This document shows, in pieces, positions 42,219 through 50,359 of a stretch of 64,000 bases of DNA. The DNA comes from Bacteroidaceae bacterium (GTDB lineage Bacteria; Bacteroidota; Bacteroidia; Bacteroidales; Muribaculaceae). Numbering within the stretch: position 1 is the stretch's first letter; every line of letters starts with the position of its first letter. The position numbers and the translations under genes were made by a program. The stretch covers positions 124,001 to 188,000 of the forward strand of contig JAETNO010000003.1 in the NCBI GenBank assembly GCA_021768245.1. Reading direction: 5' to 3'. A model generated the notes under the pieces. That model saw only the letters and a program-made list of their open reading frames with translations. It was not told the origin of the DNA and did not search any database.

Positions 42219-44579
42219 ATGAAAAATTTCAAGACATATATGAGCTTGCTCTTCGTCGGAGCCTTCGCGCTGACTTCATGTCAGGACGATTTTGACGATC
42301 CGGCCATGACCACTCCCGAGTCGACATGGCTCACGGACGCCAACAACTATCAGCTCATGACCATCTCTGAGGTCAAGGCTAAATTCTGGAGCGACGATAC
42401 CAACTACTATTGGACCGACCCGGAAGGCAAGCCCTATATCCCGACTACCGACGATGGCAAACATATCATTGTCAAGGCCCGCGTGATTTCATCGGACGCT
42501 TCCGGCAATGTCTATAAGTCGCTCTATATTCAGGACGAATCAGGCGCCCTCACTTTGAGTGTCAATGCCAATTCGATGAACAATCAATACCGCCGAGGTC
42601 AGGAGATAGTTCTTGACCTGACGGGGATGACCATAGGCAAGTATGCAGGTCTCCAGCAGCTCGGTTTCCCTGAGGACTCTCCTCAATATGGAAAGCAGAC
42701 CACCTTCATGCCCTATCAGTTCTTCCTTGAACACAGTCAGAAGAACGGTGCGCCGAATCTCGCCGAGGTCGACACTATAGTTATCAATGACTTCTCCGAA
42801 CTTTCGGGTGGCCCGGAGGTGATACGCAAATGGCAGAGCCAGCTCGTGCGTTTCAACAACTGCTCTTTCGCCGACGGCGGAAAGGCTACTTTCGCTGAAA
42901 GCAAAGAGACGGTGAGCCGCAAGCTAAATGTGCAGGGTGGTTCGATTGACGTGCGTACGAGCGGTTACTCCAATTTCTATGCCAATGTGCTCCCCGAGGG
43001 CAATGGTGACGTTGTAGGTCTGCTCGGCTATTTCAACTCGTCCTATCAGCTTACCCTGATAGATGCCCGCGGATGCATGAACTTCGGCAACCCGACCATA
43101 GGCCCGGGCGGAAAGGACAATCCTTATACTGTCAACCAGGCTATCTCTGTGATTTCAGGAGGTGGTTCAATCAATAATGTATGGACTACGGGCTATATTG
43201 TCGGTGCCGTGGCTGCAGGCGTGCAGTCGGTGACATCCAACGCCGATATCGAATTCGCCCAAAATCCCGACCTCCCCAACACTCTCGTGATTGCACAGTC
43301 GCCCGACTGCACCGAGTGGTCGCAGTGTATGGTCATAGAGCTTCCGCAGAATTCGGCTCTCCGCCAGTATGGCAACCTTGTCGATAACCCCGGCAACTAT
43401 AAGAAGCAGATTTGGATTCTCGGCAATCTTGGCCGCTATCTCGGAACCTTCGCCGTGACCGGCAACAATGGCGCGGCAGGCAACTTCCGTATCGACGGAG
43501 TGGAAATACCCGACACCCCCAATCCTCCCTCCGGCAATACAACTCCTGACTTCAATACCATGAACAATGGAGAGGCTACCGGATATTATCAGGCTGAAAT
43601 GAAATCAACCAACGGATGGATTGCCACGAATGCTCAGCTTCTGCAGGGTGGTGACGCTGACAACAGTCCTGTGTTTAAGGTGTTCGGCAGCTCATCCACT
43701 TTCGCTGTCTGCCTCAACGGTAAGTCAGGCTCGTGTGGCACTCTGACGTCTCCGACAATCTCGGGCGGATTGAAGTCGCTCAACTTCGACTATACCCAGC
43801 CATTCTCCGATACCAAGTGCAAGCTGACAATCAACATCAAGCAGAACGGAGCGGTTGTTGCGAGCGATGTCCTTGAGAACAACGGCATGAACAAACTTCA
43901 GAAATATTCCTACAGCCATGACTTCAATATCTCAGGCGATTTCGTCATAGAGATTGTCAATGACGGACCTTCGGCCATGACTTCAAATAAAGACCGTGTG
44001 GCTATCTGGAATATTACCTGGGGAGAATCTACGGGTGGAGGCGACGAGCCCGTCAATCCCAATCCTCCGACACCTTCAGGCGACAATACTCCTGATTTCA
44101 ACACGATGAATGACGGCAACGCTTCCGGCTATTACACCACCCCCTTCACCTCCGCAAATGGATGGAAGACGGAGTTCTGCTCTCTTCTTCAGGGTGGTGA
44201 CAGCGATGCCAATCCTGTGTTCAAGGTGTTTGGCGATGCATCTGTCTTCGCGGTATGTCTCAATGGCCGTACCAATCAGATTGGCAAACTGACATCTCCC
44301 ATGCTCACCGGCGGCTTGAAGACTCTGTCGTTTGACTATTGCCAGCCCTTCACGGATAATAAGTGCAAGCTGACAATCAACATCAAGCAGAACGGAGCAG
44401 TGGTTGCGAGCGATATCCTTGAGCACAACAACATGACCAAGCTTGAGAAATATTCCTACAGCCATGACTTCAACATCTCAGGCGATTTCGTCATTGAGAT
44501 TGTCAATGACTGTCCGTCGGCAAGCGAGAAAAACAAGGACCGCACTGCCATCTGGAATCTTACATGGTCTAAGAATTAA
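42219..44579 (+). CDS. DUF5689 lipoprotein with DUF6359-like and duplicated C-terminal domains
   Basis: 786 residues. Lipidation Cys21 (FALTSC) is followed by QDDFDD. DUF5689 spans about residues 45-280. A DUF6359-like stretch follows (NPYTVNQAISVISGGGSINNVWTTGYIVGAVAAG, about 295-430). Then come two near-identical domains (about 435-600 and 620-786) with FNTMNxGxAxGYY, NINIKQNGAVVASD and YSYSHDFNISGDFVIEIVND. It shares its N-terminal organisation with the preceding gene and ends the operon. It probably forms a surface complex with the receptor. Confidence 0.85.
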   Translation: MKNFKTYMSLLFVGAFALTSCQDDFDDPAMTTPESTWLTDANNYQLMTISEVKAKFWSDDTNYYWTDPEGKPYIPTTDDGKHIIVKARVISSDASGNVYKSLYIQDESGALTLSVNANSMNNQYRRGQEIVLDLTGMTIGKYAGLQQLGFPEDSPQYGKQTTFMPYQFFLEHSQKNGAPNLAEVDTIVINDFSELSGGPEVIRKWQSQLVRFNNCSFADGGKATFAESKETVSRKLNVQGGSIDVRTSGYSNFYANVLPEGNGDVVGLLGYFNSSYQLTLIDARGCMNFGNPTIGPGGKDNPYTVNQAISVISGGGSINNVWTTGYIVGAVAAGVQSVTSNADIEFAQNPDLPNTLVIAQSPDCTEWSQCMVIELPQNSALRQYGNLVDNPGNYKKQIWILGNLGRYLGTFAVTGNNGAAGNFRIDGVEIPDTPNPPSGNTTPDFNTMNNGEATGYYQAEMKSTNGWIATNAQLLQGGDADNSPVFKVFGSSSTFAVCLNGKSGSCGTLTSPTISGGLKSLNFDYTQPFSDTKCKLTINIKQNGAVVASDVLENNGMNKLQKYSYSHDFNISGDFVIEIVNDGPSAMTSNKDRVAIWNITWGESTGGGDEPVNPNPPTPSGDNTPDFNTMNDGNASGYYTTPFTSANGWKTEFCSLLQGGDSDANPVFKVFGDASVFAVCLNGRTNQIGKLTSPMLTGGLKTLSFDYCQPFTDNKCKLTINIKQNGAVVASDILEHNNMTKLEKYSYSHDFNISGDFVIEIVNDCPSASEKNKDRTAIWNLTWSKN
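43521..44576 (+). repeat. Two tandem copies of a 546-bp unit in the 786-aa gene
   Basis: The stretch AAGCTGACAATCAACATCAA occurs at 43821 and 44367, and the CCTGAxTTCAAxACxATGAA stretch at 43545 and 44091, both offset by 546 bp (182 codons). Long runs between the anchors are identical, which implies recent duplication or ongoing gene conversion. Confidence 0.85.
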
Positions 44580-44628
44580 ACGGCCTCTGAATCACAATCC
44601 ACTTGTGATTGAGAAAAACCTTTAACCC

Positions 44629-44666
44629 AAACCGGCCCTCGCCATATCAATGACGAGGGCCGGTTT
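44629..44666 (+). terminator. Terminator of the nuclease/TonB/DUF5689 operon
   Basis: AAACCGGCCCTCG (44629-44641) pairs perfectly with CGAGGGCCGGTTT (44654-44666) over a 12-base loop. It is 50 bases past the last stop codon. Confidence 0.8.
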
Positions 44667-44690
44667 GATTAGTCTTATGGGGCAAATGAG

Positions 44691-44927
44691 TCAAAGGGGG
44701 CTAATCATCTTTCACACTGTCAATAAGTTTCCTCAACATGACATCTGCGGCCTGAATCATCTGGTCTATCGTGCGGTCAGATTTTGCAAAGAACTTATGG
44801 GCAAAATAATAGGTGATATCAAAATTACACTAAGTCTTGCGATAGACAATAAGATTTTTAAAATTACCTCTTTGAGGGAGAAAAGAAGCAGGCATGAGAT
44901 TGGAGAATAATAATTAGCCCCCTTTGA
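44691..44927. mobile_element. MITE-like element bounded by 15-bp inverted repeats
   Basis: TCAAAGGGGGCTAAT (44691-44705) is perfectly repeated in inverse orientation as ATTAGCCCCCTTTGA (44913-44927), bounding 237 bp. A looser outer match, ATGAGTC (44686-44692) with GACTCAT (44935-44941), extends the symmetry. No transposase is encoded. The leftward strand ends in a short open stretch reading DITYYFAHKFFAKSDRT..., which may be a relic. A large RNA hairpin is the other reading. Confidence 0.4.
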
Positions 44928-44961
44928 CCTATTAGACTCATACCCCCATCTTCTAAAAAAT

Positions 44962-45003
44962 CAAGCCCCCGGCGGATAAAATTCAGAATCCGCAGGGGGC
45001 TTG
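44962..45003 (-). terminator. Terminator of the LruC lipoprotein gene
   Basis: CAAGCCCCC with CGGAT (44962-44977) pairs with ATCCG and GGGGGCTTG (44988-45003), and leftward it is followed by ATTTTTT. It is 75 bases beyond the stop at 45078. Confidence 0.85.
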
Positions 45004-45077
45004 TTTGGTGTTCGACTGATTAGATTTTAGACCGATTAAGGTTTGCTATAGTTGACCTGTAATAAATAAATTGTTTC

Positions 45078-48000
45078 TTAATTTGGAGTCTGTTGCGCCG
45101 GTGTCACGAGATTGCGGATGTAGTCGCGGGCGGCGTCACTGCCGTTCCACGGATTCACAATAATCGTGCCTTCCGCAGCGTCGCGATACCAGTTTTCATT
45201 TGCCTCATACTTGTTGCTGACCCAATTCTGGAAGGAGGCTATGCGGTCGCCGTCAGCCGAAAGGCCACCGGGGAAAGCCGTCTGTATGGCTACACCTTCC
45301 TTGGGCCAGTACCAGCCCATTGGCAGCACGAGCATCTGTGGAACCTGGCCGGTGCCGCTCGGGCGTGAAATCTGAGTGTGTTCTCCGTCCTCGCGCTGCA
45401 CCCTCACGGAGAATCCGCTGAGGTCGGTCACAGCGCTTCCGGCACCCTCGAATTCCATTCGCGGTGCCATCGAGAAGTTTTCGTCGACTTCAATTTTCAC
45501 TGTCGTGAGATTGCCGAAGCCGGGGTTGCTTCCGTCTGCGCCTACGTTGATGATTGTCTTCGTGTCGGCTTCGTCGAACCAGGCATTGACATGGTCGAGC
45601 GATTTGCCCATGCCGGGCCCTGCCACTACTTCACCGATGCCGTCGGCACCCGATTTGCCTACCACTTTGCCGTTATAAAGCAGCTGTGCCTCATAGGTAC
45701 CGCCTGCTGCAAGCATTGTGATGAATGCGTGTCTGTTGCCTTTTGAATGTTCGACTGCGAAGACGATGTCGTTGAAGTCAATATCCGACTTGTCGATGGC
45801 ACCCATATCCTCTACGGCCACGAGACAGGGGTTTGTCTCGATTTCCATGTCGACAACGGGAATATCGTCGCTCTGCGGGTCGACGAGGAACACGATGTCG
45901 TTACAGTCGCAGTCAACCCAGTCTTCAAAGCTGAAATAGCGGTATTCATCGCCGTCAATGCTTACGGAGTATGTCGCAGCCGTGCTGTATTTACGGCTCG
46001 CATCGACTTCATGGTCAATCTTATCATGCTTTTTCCATCCCTTGGCGAAATCCTGTGCGTTGTCCATCAGAGAATTGAAGAAAGAGTTCGTCATTTCTTC
46101 GTTGAGCGACGACATCGAATAGTTGTAGTAGGGCTTGGGGGTCCCGTCTCCTGGGAAGGTAAGGTTAGTCGCGCCACTGTTGTTACGGATATAGAATCCG
46201 AACACATGTCCGGCCGGCACGGTTACTGAAATCTGGTGGGTGACTATGTCGTCTTTGCCACCTTTCTCGTTATTATGTTTTATATATGAGGAGGTGGTGG
46301 TAGGATAAATAACCCGGTCGTAGCCTGCCGCCTCGATTTCCGCCTCGGAGTTGTAGGTCGGGACGTCATATGTGGGAGTATTGTCGCCTTCCGCTCTGCT
46401 TCGGCTACGGGTATAGGTGAAATCTGTATACGTCTTGTCGTAGACCGGCTCGTCTTTTGTGATAATGTCTTTCACAGTTTGATAGGCAAAGCCGGCGACC
46501 CTGCAATCTACAGGTGAATAAAGTAGATATGTCCGGTCTTTACGTAGTTCGTAGGAGCATACTCTATAGTTATATGAGCCTGATTTACCCAAATCAACCG
46601 GATTTGGATCAACTTCGAATATACGGAACGATTTTTGATCGAAAATCTTTGGCGTATCTGATTTATCCGTTTTTGATGAACCATAAACAATTGTCAGGCG
46701 GAGATTTTCTTTAGGAGTTATGAGCATTAAGGCCCTCCAGTTTTCTTTTCCATCGCTGGTAGGTTCTTTTGCTCCTCCGGCTAATGGTTGGGATTCACTT
46801 GGCTCAATTTTCCCGTTTTTTTGTTGGATTCCAATTGCAAATTTATTCTCAAGTTCATTATATGGCCAATTGACAGTTTTCAAACCGGATACATCTTTCG
46901 ATACGCATACTGTAAACGGAGCGTCTGCCCCTACGATATTATCCCTTTCTGCAAATGTTGTGTTCTTGTCGGTGACAGCCAACGGGACATTTGTAATTTC
47001 CTCGTTATAGGTGTACTCATTCGGGTCGACCATGGTGACGAGTCGGAAGATACGATTGTTGTTGGTCGCGGTTTCCAGCTCGGTCGAGCAAACCACTCCT
47101 TCGGGGATGGTGACATCGTAGGGTGTGTCGTATTCGGCATCGGAGTAGTGATATGTCAGTGTCTTGCCTGAAATCTCAGGGCCGGTGATTTTGGCTTTGT
47201 GGTTTCCGTCGACGGATACCATTGTCGCAAGTGCCCCTGATTTAGTCTTTATGTCATGATTGTAGGTCAGGACTATGTCTCCATTCTTTCCGTTCTTTCG
47301 GTTAGTTGAAGCCTTGTCATCGGCCGGAGAGACTCTGTAGAGTTTCAGTGCGGTATCGATTGTAGTGAAGGTGAATGACATTTCCTTCGAATAATTGTTG
47401 GTGTTCTCTATTTCATTGGTCGGCACGAAGCGGCGTGCGGGAATAGAGAATATATATTCAGTGTTTGGTGCGAGACCCTCGTAGGAGAATATAGCCTTAT
47501 TTCCCTCTACGCGGATTGTTTTGAGGAAAGCCTGGCTACCGGTGGGGTTGGAGCTCAGTCTGAGAGTTGCGCGTCCCCACTGGGTCATTTTGATATTGTG
47601 GTCGAAGGTTACGATTATATCGCCTTTAAGTGACACGTCAGTGGCATTGTCCTCAGGGGTATGCGACGAGACTTCAAGGTCTTTTGTTATCTGGGTGGCC
47701 TTGCGGTAGATATTGTGTGTGGTTTGCAACCCTTTGTCGTCAAGGTTATAGTTATCAAAGAGGTCCTGCGTCTTCAGTTCGCCGTTTTCATACCAATATA
47801 CGCCGAGTGTGTTTTTTGCTCCGGTGTTCCAGTAGACGGGATAGAAGATGAATGGTTTGCCTGTGGAGACAAAACTGAAATCGGTGGTGATTTTGTCGTT
47901 TTTCAGCGCCCGGCCACCGTCGTCATATTCGGGAAGCACTTCGTTGAAGGCGCTTACGAATTTATGACCTCTTGAGAAACCGTTTTTAACCTGCGGGGCA

Positions 48001-48422
48001 ACGGCGAGATGGTCCTTGCCTTCAGTCGAGCGCGAGGCTCGTGAAGCGGAAAGATTGACTGTGGCTCCTATCTTTACTTCCTCGAAAAATCCGTCGGCTC
48101 TCACAAGTACGCTCTCGGCACTGTTGACAACGTCGAAAGTAAGTCTTTGGGAGCCTTCAACTGCCGGATAATCAGCCAGCAGCCGGGTCTTGCCTTCTAC
48201 TATAGTATAGATTTTAACATTTGTCGGAGACTGGGACGAGACATTGACAAAGCCCTGTTTGATAAGGCTCCAGTCGTGGTCGGGGTCAACAAGCCCGAAT
48301 TCTTTGATAAATTTGCGTGTAAATTCCTCTTCCGGCGGAATTCCGATTCTGTCAGCCTGACATGCCGTCAGAGAAGCCAGACCCAAAAGTGTGCAAGCCG
48401 TGATTTTACTGCAGATATTCAT
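45078..48422 (-). CDS. LruC-domain lipoprotein with two Ig-like domains
   Basis: 1114 residues. Lipoprotein signal with Cys21 (GLASLTAC). Residues about 25-230 are beta-rich and unassigned. Two Big_5/SbsA-like Ig domains follow: EVSSHTPEDNATDVSLKGDIIVTFDHNIK (about 238-350) and YRVSPADDKASTNRKNGKNGDIVLTYNHDIK (about 360-460). The C-terminal half carries the LruC/DUF4842 signature twice: FEDWVDCDCNDIVFLVD and DKSDIDFNDIVFAVEHS (about 845-890), ending near GWYWPKEGVAIQTAFPGG. LruC proteins are surface-exposed and of unknown function. Its promoter contains the same G8 17-mer as the giant secreted protein. Confidence 0.85.
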   Translation of the reverse strand: MNICSKITACTLLGLASLTACQADRIGIPPEEEFTRKFIKEFGLVDPDHDWSLIKQGFVNVSSQSPTNVKIYTIVEGKTRLLADYPAVEGSQRLTFDVVNSAESVLVRADGFFEEVKIGATVNLSASRASRSTEGKDHLAVAPQVKNGFSRGHKFVSAFNEVLPEYDDGGRALKNDKITTDFSFVSTGKPFIFYPVYWNTGAKNTLGVYWYENGELKTQDLFDNYNLDDKGLQTTHNIYRKATQITKDLEVSSHTPEDNATDVSLKGDIIVTFDHNIKMTQWGRATLRLSSNPTGSQAFLKTIRVEGNKAIFSYEGLAPNTEYIFSIPARRFVPTNEIENTNNYSKEMSFTFTTIDTALKLYRVSPADDKASTNRKNGKNGDIVLTYNHDIKTKSGALATMVSVDGNHKAKITGPEISGKTLTYHYSDAEYDTPYDVTIPEGVVCSTELETATNNNRIFRLVTMVDPNEYTYNEEITNVPLAVTDKNTTFAERDNIVGADAPFTVCVSKDVSGLKTVNWPYNELENKFAIGIQQKNGKIEPSESQPLAGGAKEPTSDGKENWRALMLITPKENLRLTIVYGSSKTDKSDTPKIFDQKSFRIFEVDPNPVDLGKSGSYNYRVCSYELRKDRTYLLYSPVDCRVAGFAYQTVKDIITKDEPVYDKTYTDFTYTRSRSRAEGDNTPTYDVPTYNSEAEIEAAGYDRVIYPTTTSSYIKHNNEKGGKDDIVTHQISVTVPAGHVFGFYIRNNSGATNLTFPGDGTPKPYYNYSMSSLNEEMTNSFFNSLMDNAQDFAKGWKKHDKIDHEVDASRKYSTAATYSVSIDGDEYRYFSFEDWVDCDCNDIVFLVDPQSDDIPVVDMEIETNPCLVAVEDMGAIDKSDIDFNDIVFAVEHSKGNRHAFITMLAAGGTYEAQLLYNGKVVGKSGADGIGEVVAGPGMGKSLDHVNAWFDEADTKTIINVGADGSNPGFGNLTTVKIEVDENFSMAPRMEFEGAGSAVTDLSGFSVRVQREDGEHTQISRPSGTGQVPQMLVLPMGWYWPKEGVAIQTAFPGGLSADGDRIASFQNWVSNKYEANENWYRDAAEGTIIVNPWNGSDAARDYIRNLVTPAQQTPN

Positions 48423-48558
48423 TGTAAGTAAAAGTAAGGTTTTCGGTGGGGGTGCTTTATTATCCCTTATATATAAAAAATGTGAAATAGCCTGTCTGTG
48501 AAAGTAGCTTATCCCGTATTATACCATTCACTGTATAAGCGCTATATATACTTCCCCG

Positions 48559-48591
48559 CAAATTTACCTATAATAATTACCCCCCCCAATT
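48559..48591 (-). promoter_or_regulatory. Promoter with G8 tract in its spacer, LruC lipoprotein gene
   Basis: Leftward: TTG (48589-48587), then seven more G's, TAATT and eight bases, then TAAATTTG at 48566-48559. The spacer is 20 bases, the optimum for this promoter class, and includes the G run. The core 17-mer (48591-48575) is identical to the one at 28314-28298. Confidence 0.65.
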
Positions 48592-48649
48592 TTTTAACCT
48601 ATTTTAACTCTTTTACGTATGAAATTGTGACAGAAAGACTGCATTGCCC

Positions 48650-50197
48650 TTATCGACGCGAGCGGAGGAAAGCGTCGAGTTCCACTTCCTTCGGAAGATT
48701 GAAGCGCTGGCGCAGACGGTAGCGGGTTTTGTTGACGCTGTCGCGTGAGATTCCGAGCGCGAGGGCTATTTCGTCGGTTGATTTGTGGAGGAAAATCATC
48801 ATGCAGACAAGCTCGTTGCCGGGTGTGAGTTCGGGGAAGTCCCGGCGAAGTCCAGGCAGGAAATCGGGATAGAGAGCCGAGAAGCTCTGACGGAATTCTT
48901 TTTCGTGGTCTTTGTCGAGGATAGCAGGCTGTAGAAACGAGGCGTTTTGATTCATCTCTGAGTTGGATGTGTTCAGTTGATTGTTGAGATTTTCTATGAG
49001 GGAGTTCAGTCTGATGCGTTCGGAGAGCAGATCTTCCATATTCTTGCTCTGCTCCCCCAGCTCACGCCGGTGTTTGGCCTTTTGCAGTCTTATGTAAAGT
49101 CCGAGGCCGAGCAGAATAACCACTGTCATTGTCCCCCAGAGGATTATCCGCTGTTGGGTCAGTTTATGGCGCAGGCGCAGGGTCTCGTTGGCCTCTTTCA
49201 GTCGGCTCGCCCGGTAGCGCAGGTCGGCGCCGGCCACTGCGTTGAGCTTTTCCCGGTCGAGCAGGGAGTCGCGCAGCGCGGCATATTGGAGAAATTTAGA
49301 GCCAAGTTTGTCGTAGTTCCCGTTTCGGGCATATGCGTCCATCAGCGAAGGGAGGCAATCGGATATGGCACGCATGTCGTCCTGCTTCTCGAATTCCGCT
49401 ATGGCATCCTCCATTAGCCGGATTCCTTTTTCGGAATTGCCCTGTGCGAGATATCCGAGCCCGAGGGAAAAGTCCATCCCTGACATGTCCCATCGTCCGT
49501 AGGAAGCTTTCAGCTTTTCAAGCTCTCTCACCGCCTTGTCGATTGAGTCGCGTGACCGGCTCTTCATTAATATATAGTCGGCTTTTTCATATCTTACTCC
49601 CGAGCGCATTCTGTCGCGGTCGCCCTGGATATTGCCGTGGTCGATGGTGTAGAGGGCTCTGTCAAGGCAGGCTATGACGGAGTCAGGGATGTCGAGGAGG
49701 TCGAAAACCGTGGCCCTGAACCGATAGACGTCGCTCAGATAGCGTCCGTTGAGCCTGCAGCTCATCTCAAGAGCCTTCGTGTTTGCCTCAAGGGCCTCCT
49801 TGCCGAGGCCTAATGTCACATATAAATCGCCAAGGTCGCCGTAGAGGGTTATCATGCCCTCGCTCGGCTCGCGGTCTTTGGCTATTTCAGCCGCACGGAG
49901 CAGATAGTCGACACCGTTGAGGTAGTCGCCCGCGATATTGCAGAAATATCCCATCTGAGCCAGTACCTCAACCGGGTCTTCGTCGCTTTCACCTTTCTCC
50001 ATGGCTTCGACCGCTTTTTTCTGCATGGCGATGAACTCCGGAGCGGGGGCGCCATCCTCCCGGAGTTTCCATGCCAGGTCGTTGTAGCTTTCTCCATTGC
50101 CGCTGCTTTCTCTTTTCCCCTCACGGCTTGTGCATGAGGAGGTGAGAACCATCAAAACGGATAGGGTTATGGTTATGAATCCTGTTTTATTCATCAT
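48650..50197 (-). CDS. Membrane-anchored TPR regulator with C-terminal helix-turn-helix
   Basis: 515 residues. An N-terminal export/lipoprotein signal (TLSVLMVLTSSC, Cys22) precedes TPR-like helices at about 35-330. A single transmembrane helix lies at about 350-372 (IILWGTMTVVILLGLGLYI). A coiled-coil (about 380-420) is followed by a LuxR-like HTH at about 460-510 (LTPGNELVCMMIFLHKSTDEIALALGISRDSVNKTRYRLRQRF). The layout is typical of Bacteroidota one-component regulators with an outside sensor and inside DNA-binding part. It is divergent from the fimbria-like operon, the likely target, with tandem 12-bp repeats between them. Confidence 0.85.
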   Translation of the reverse strand: MMNKTGFITITLSVLMVLTSSCTSREGKRESSGNGESYNDLAWKLREDGAPAPEFIAMQKKAVEAMEKGESDEDPVEVLAQMGYFCNIAGDYLNGVDYLLRAAEIAKDREPSEGMITLYGDLGDLYVTLGLGKEALEANTKALEMSCRLNGRYLSDVYRFRATVFDLLDIPDSVIACLDRALYTIDHGNIQGDRDRMRSGVRYEKADYILMKSRSRDSIDKAVRELEKLKASYGRWDMSGMDFSLGLGYLAQGNSEKGIRLMEDAIAEFEKQDDMRAISDCLPSLMDAYARNGNYDKLGSKFLQYAALRDSLLDREKLNAVAGADLRYRASRLKEANETLRLRHKLTQQRIILWGTMTVVILLGLGLYIRLQKAKHRRELGEQSKNMEDLLSERIRLNSLIENLNNQLNTSNSEMNQNASFLQPAILDKDHEKEFRQSFSALYPDFLPGLRRDFPELTPGNELVCMMIFLHKSTDEIALALGISRDSVNKTRYRLRQRFNLPKEVELDAFLRSRR

Positions 50198-50246
50198 ATC
50201 ACAAAATTACATGAAAATTCCATAGCTTTTAACAAGTCAGAGAGTG

Positions 50247-50276
50247 TTGTCCATTGAATTGTCCATTGAATTGACC
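50247..50276 (+). repeat. Tandem 12-bp direct repeats, operator candidate
   Basis: TTGTCCATTGAA occurs at 50247-50258 and 50259-50270, followed by TTGACC (a third partial unit). It lies between the divergent HTH regulator and the DUF3575 gene, directly upstream of the TATCTTTG box at 50299. Confidence 0.65.
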
Positions 50277-50298
50277 GAGATTTGAGGTCGCAAAAGCG

Positions 50299-50306
50299 TA
50301 TCTTTG
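50299..50306 (+). promoter_or_regulatory. -7 promoter box for the DUF3575/DUF6562 operon
   Basis: TATCTTTG matches TAnnTTTG, 53 bases before the ATG at 50360. It makes a longer in-frame TTG start at 50282 unlikely. No well-spaced -33 TTG is seen, which fits a promoter that depends on an activator. Confidence 0.6.
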
Positions 50307-50359
50307 CCATTGAAGATACATCTGTCGTATCGCACGATGCAAATATAGTATATTTTTAT

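Larger units (their letters stand above)
44580..45077. other. Convergent intergenic region with two terminators and an inverted-repeat element
   Basis: No supported gene. It holds the terminator of the nuclease/TonB operon (44629-44666), an element bounded by 15-bp inverted repeats (44691-44927), and the terminator of the leftward LruC gene (44962-45003). An 86-codon open frame at 44650-44910 has no recognisable features. Confidence 0.65.

Noticed and set aside
37472..44579. SusCD-type polysaccharide utilisation locus
   Set aside because: The TonB receptor lacks an adjacent SusD homologue and no carbohydrate-active enzyme is present; neighbours are nuclease-like and DUF5689.
44650..44910. 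86-codon rightward open frame in the convergent intergenic region
   Set aside because: It starts inside the operon terminator and covers the inverted-repeat element; no domain or promoter.
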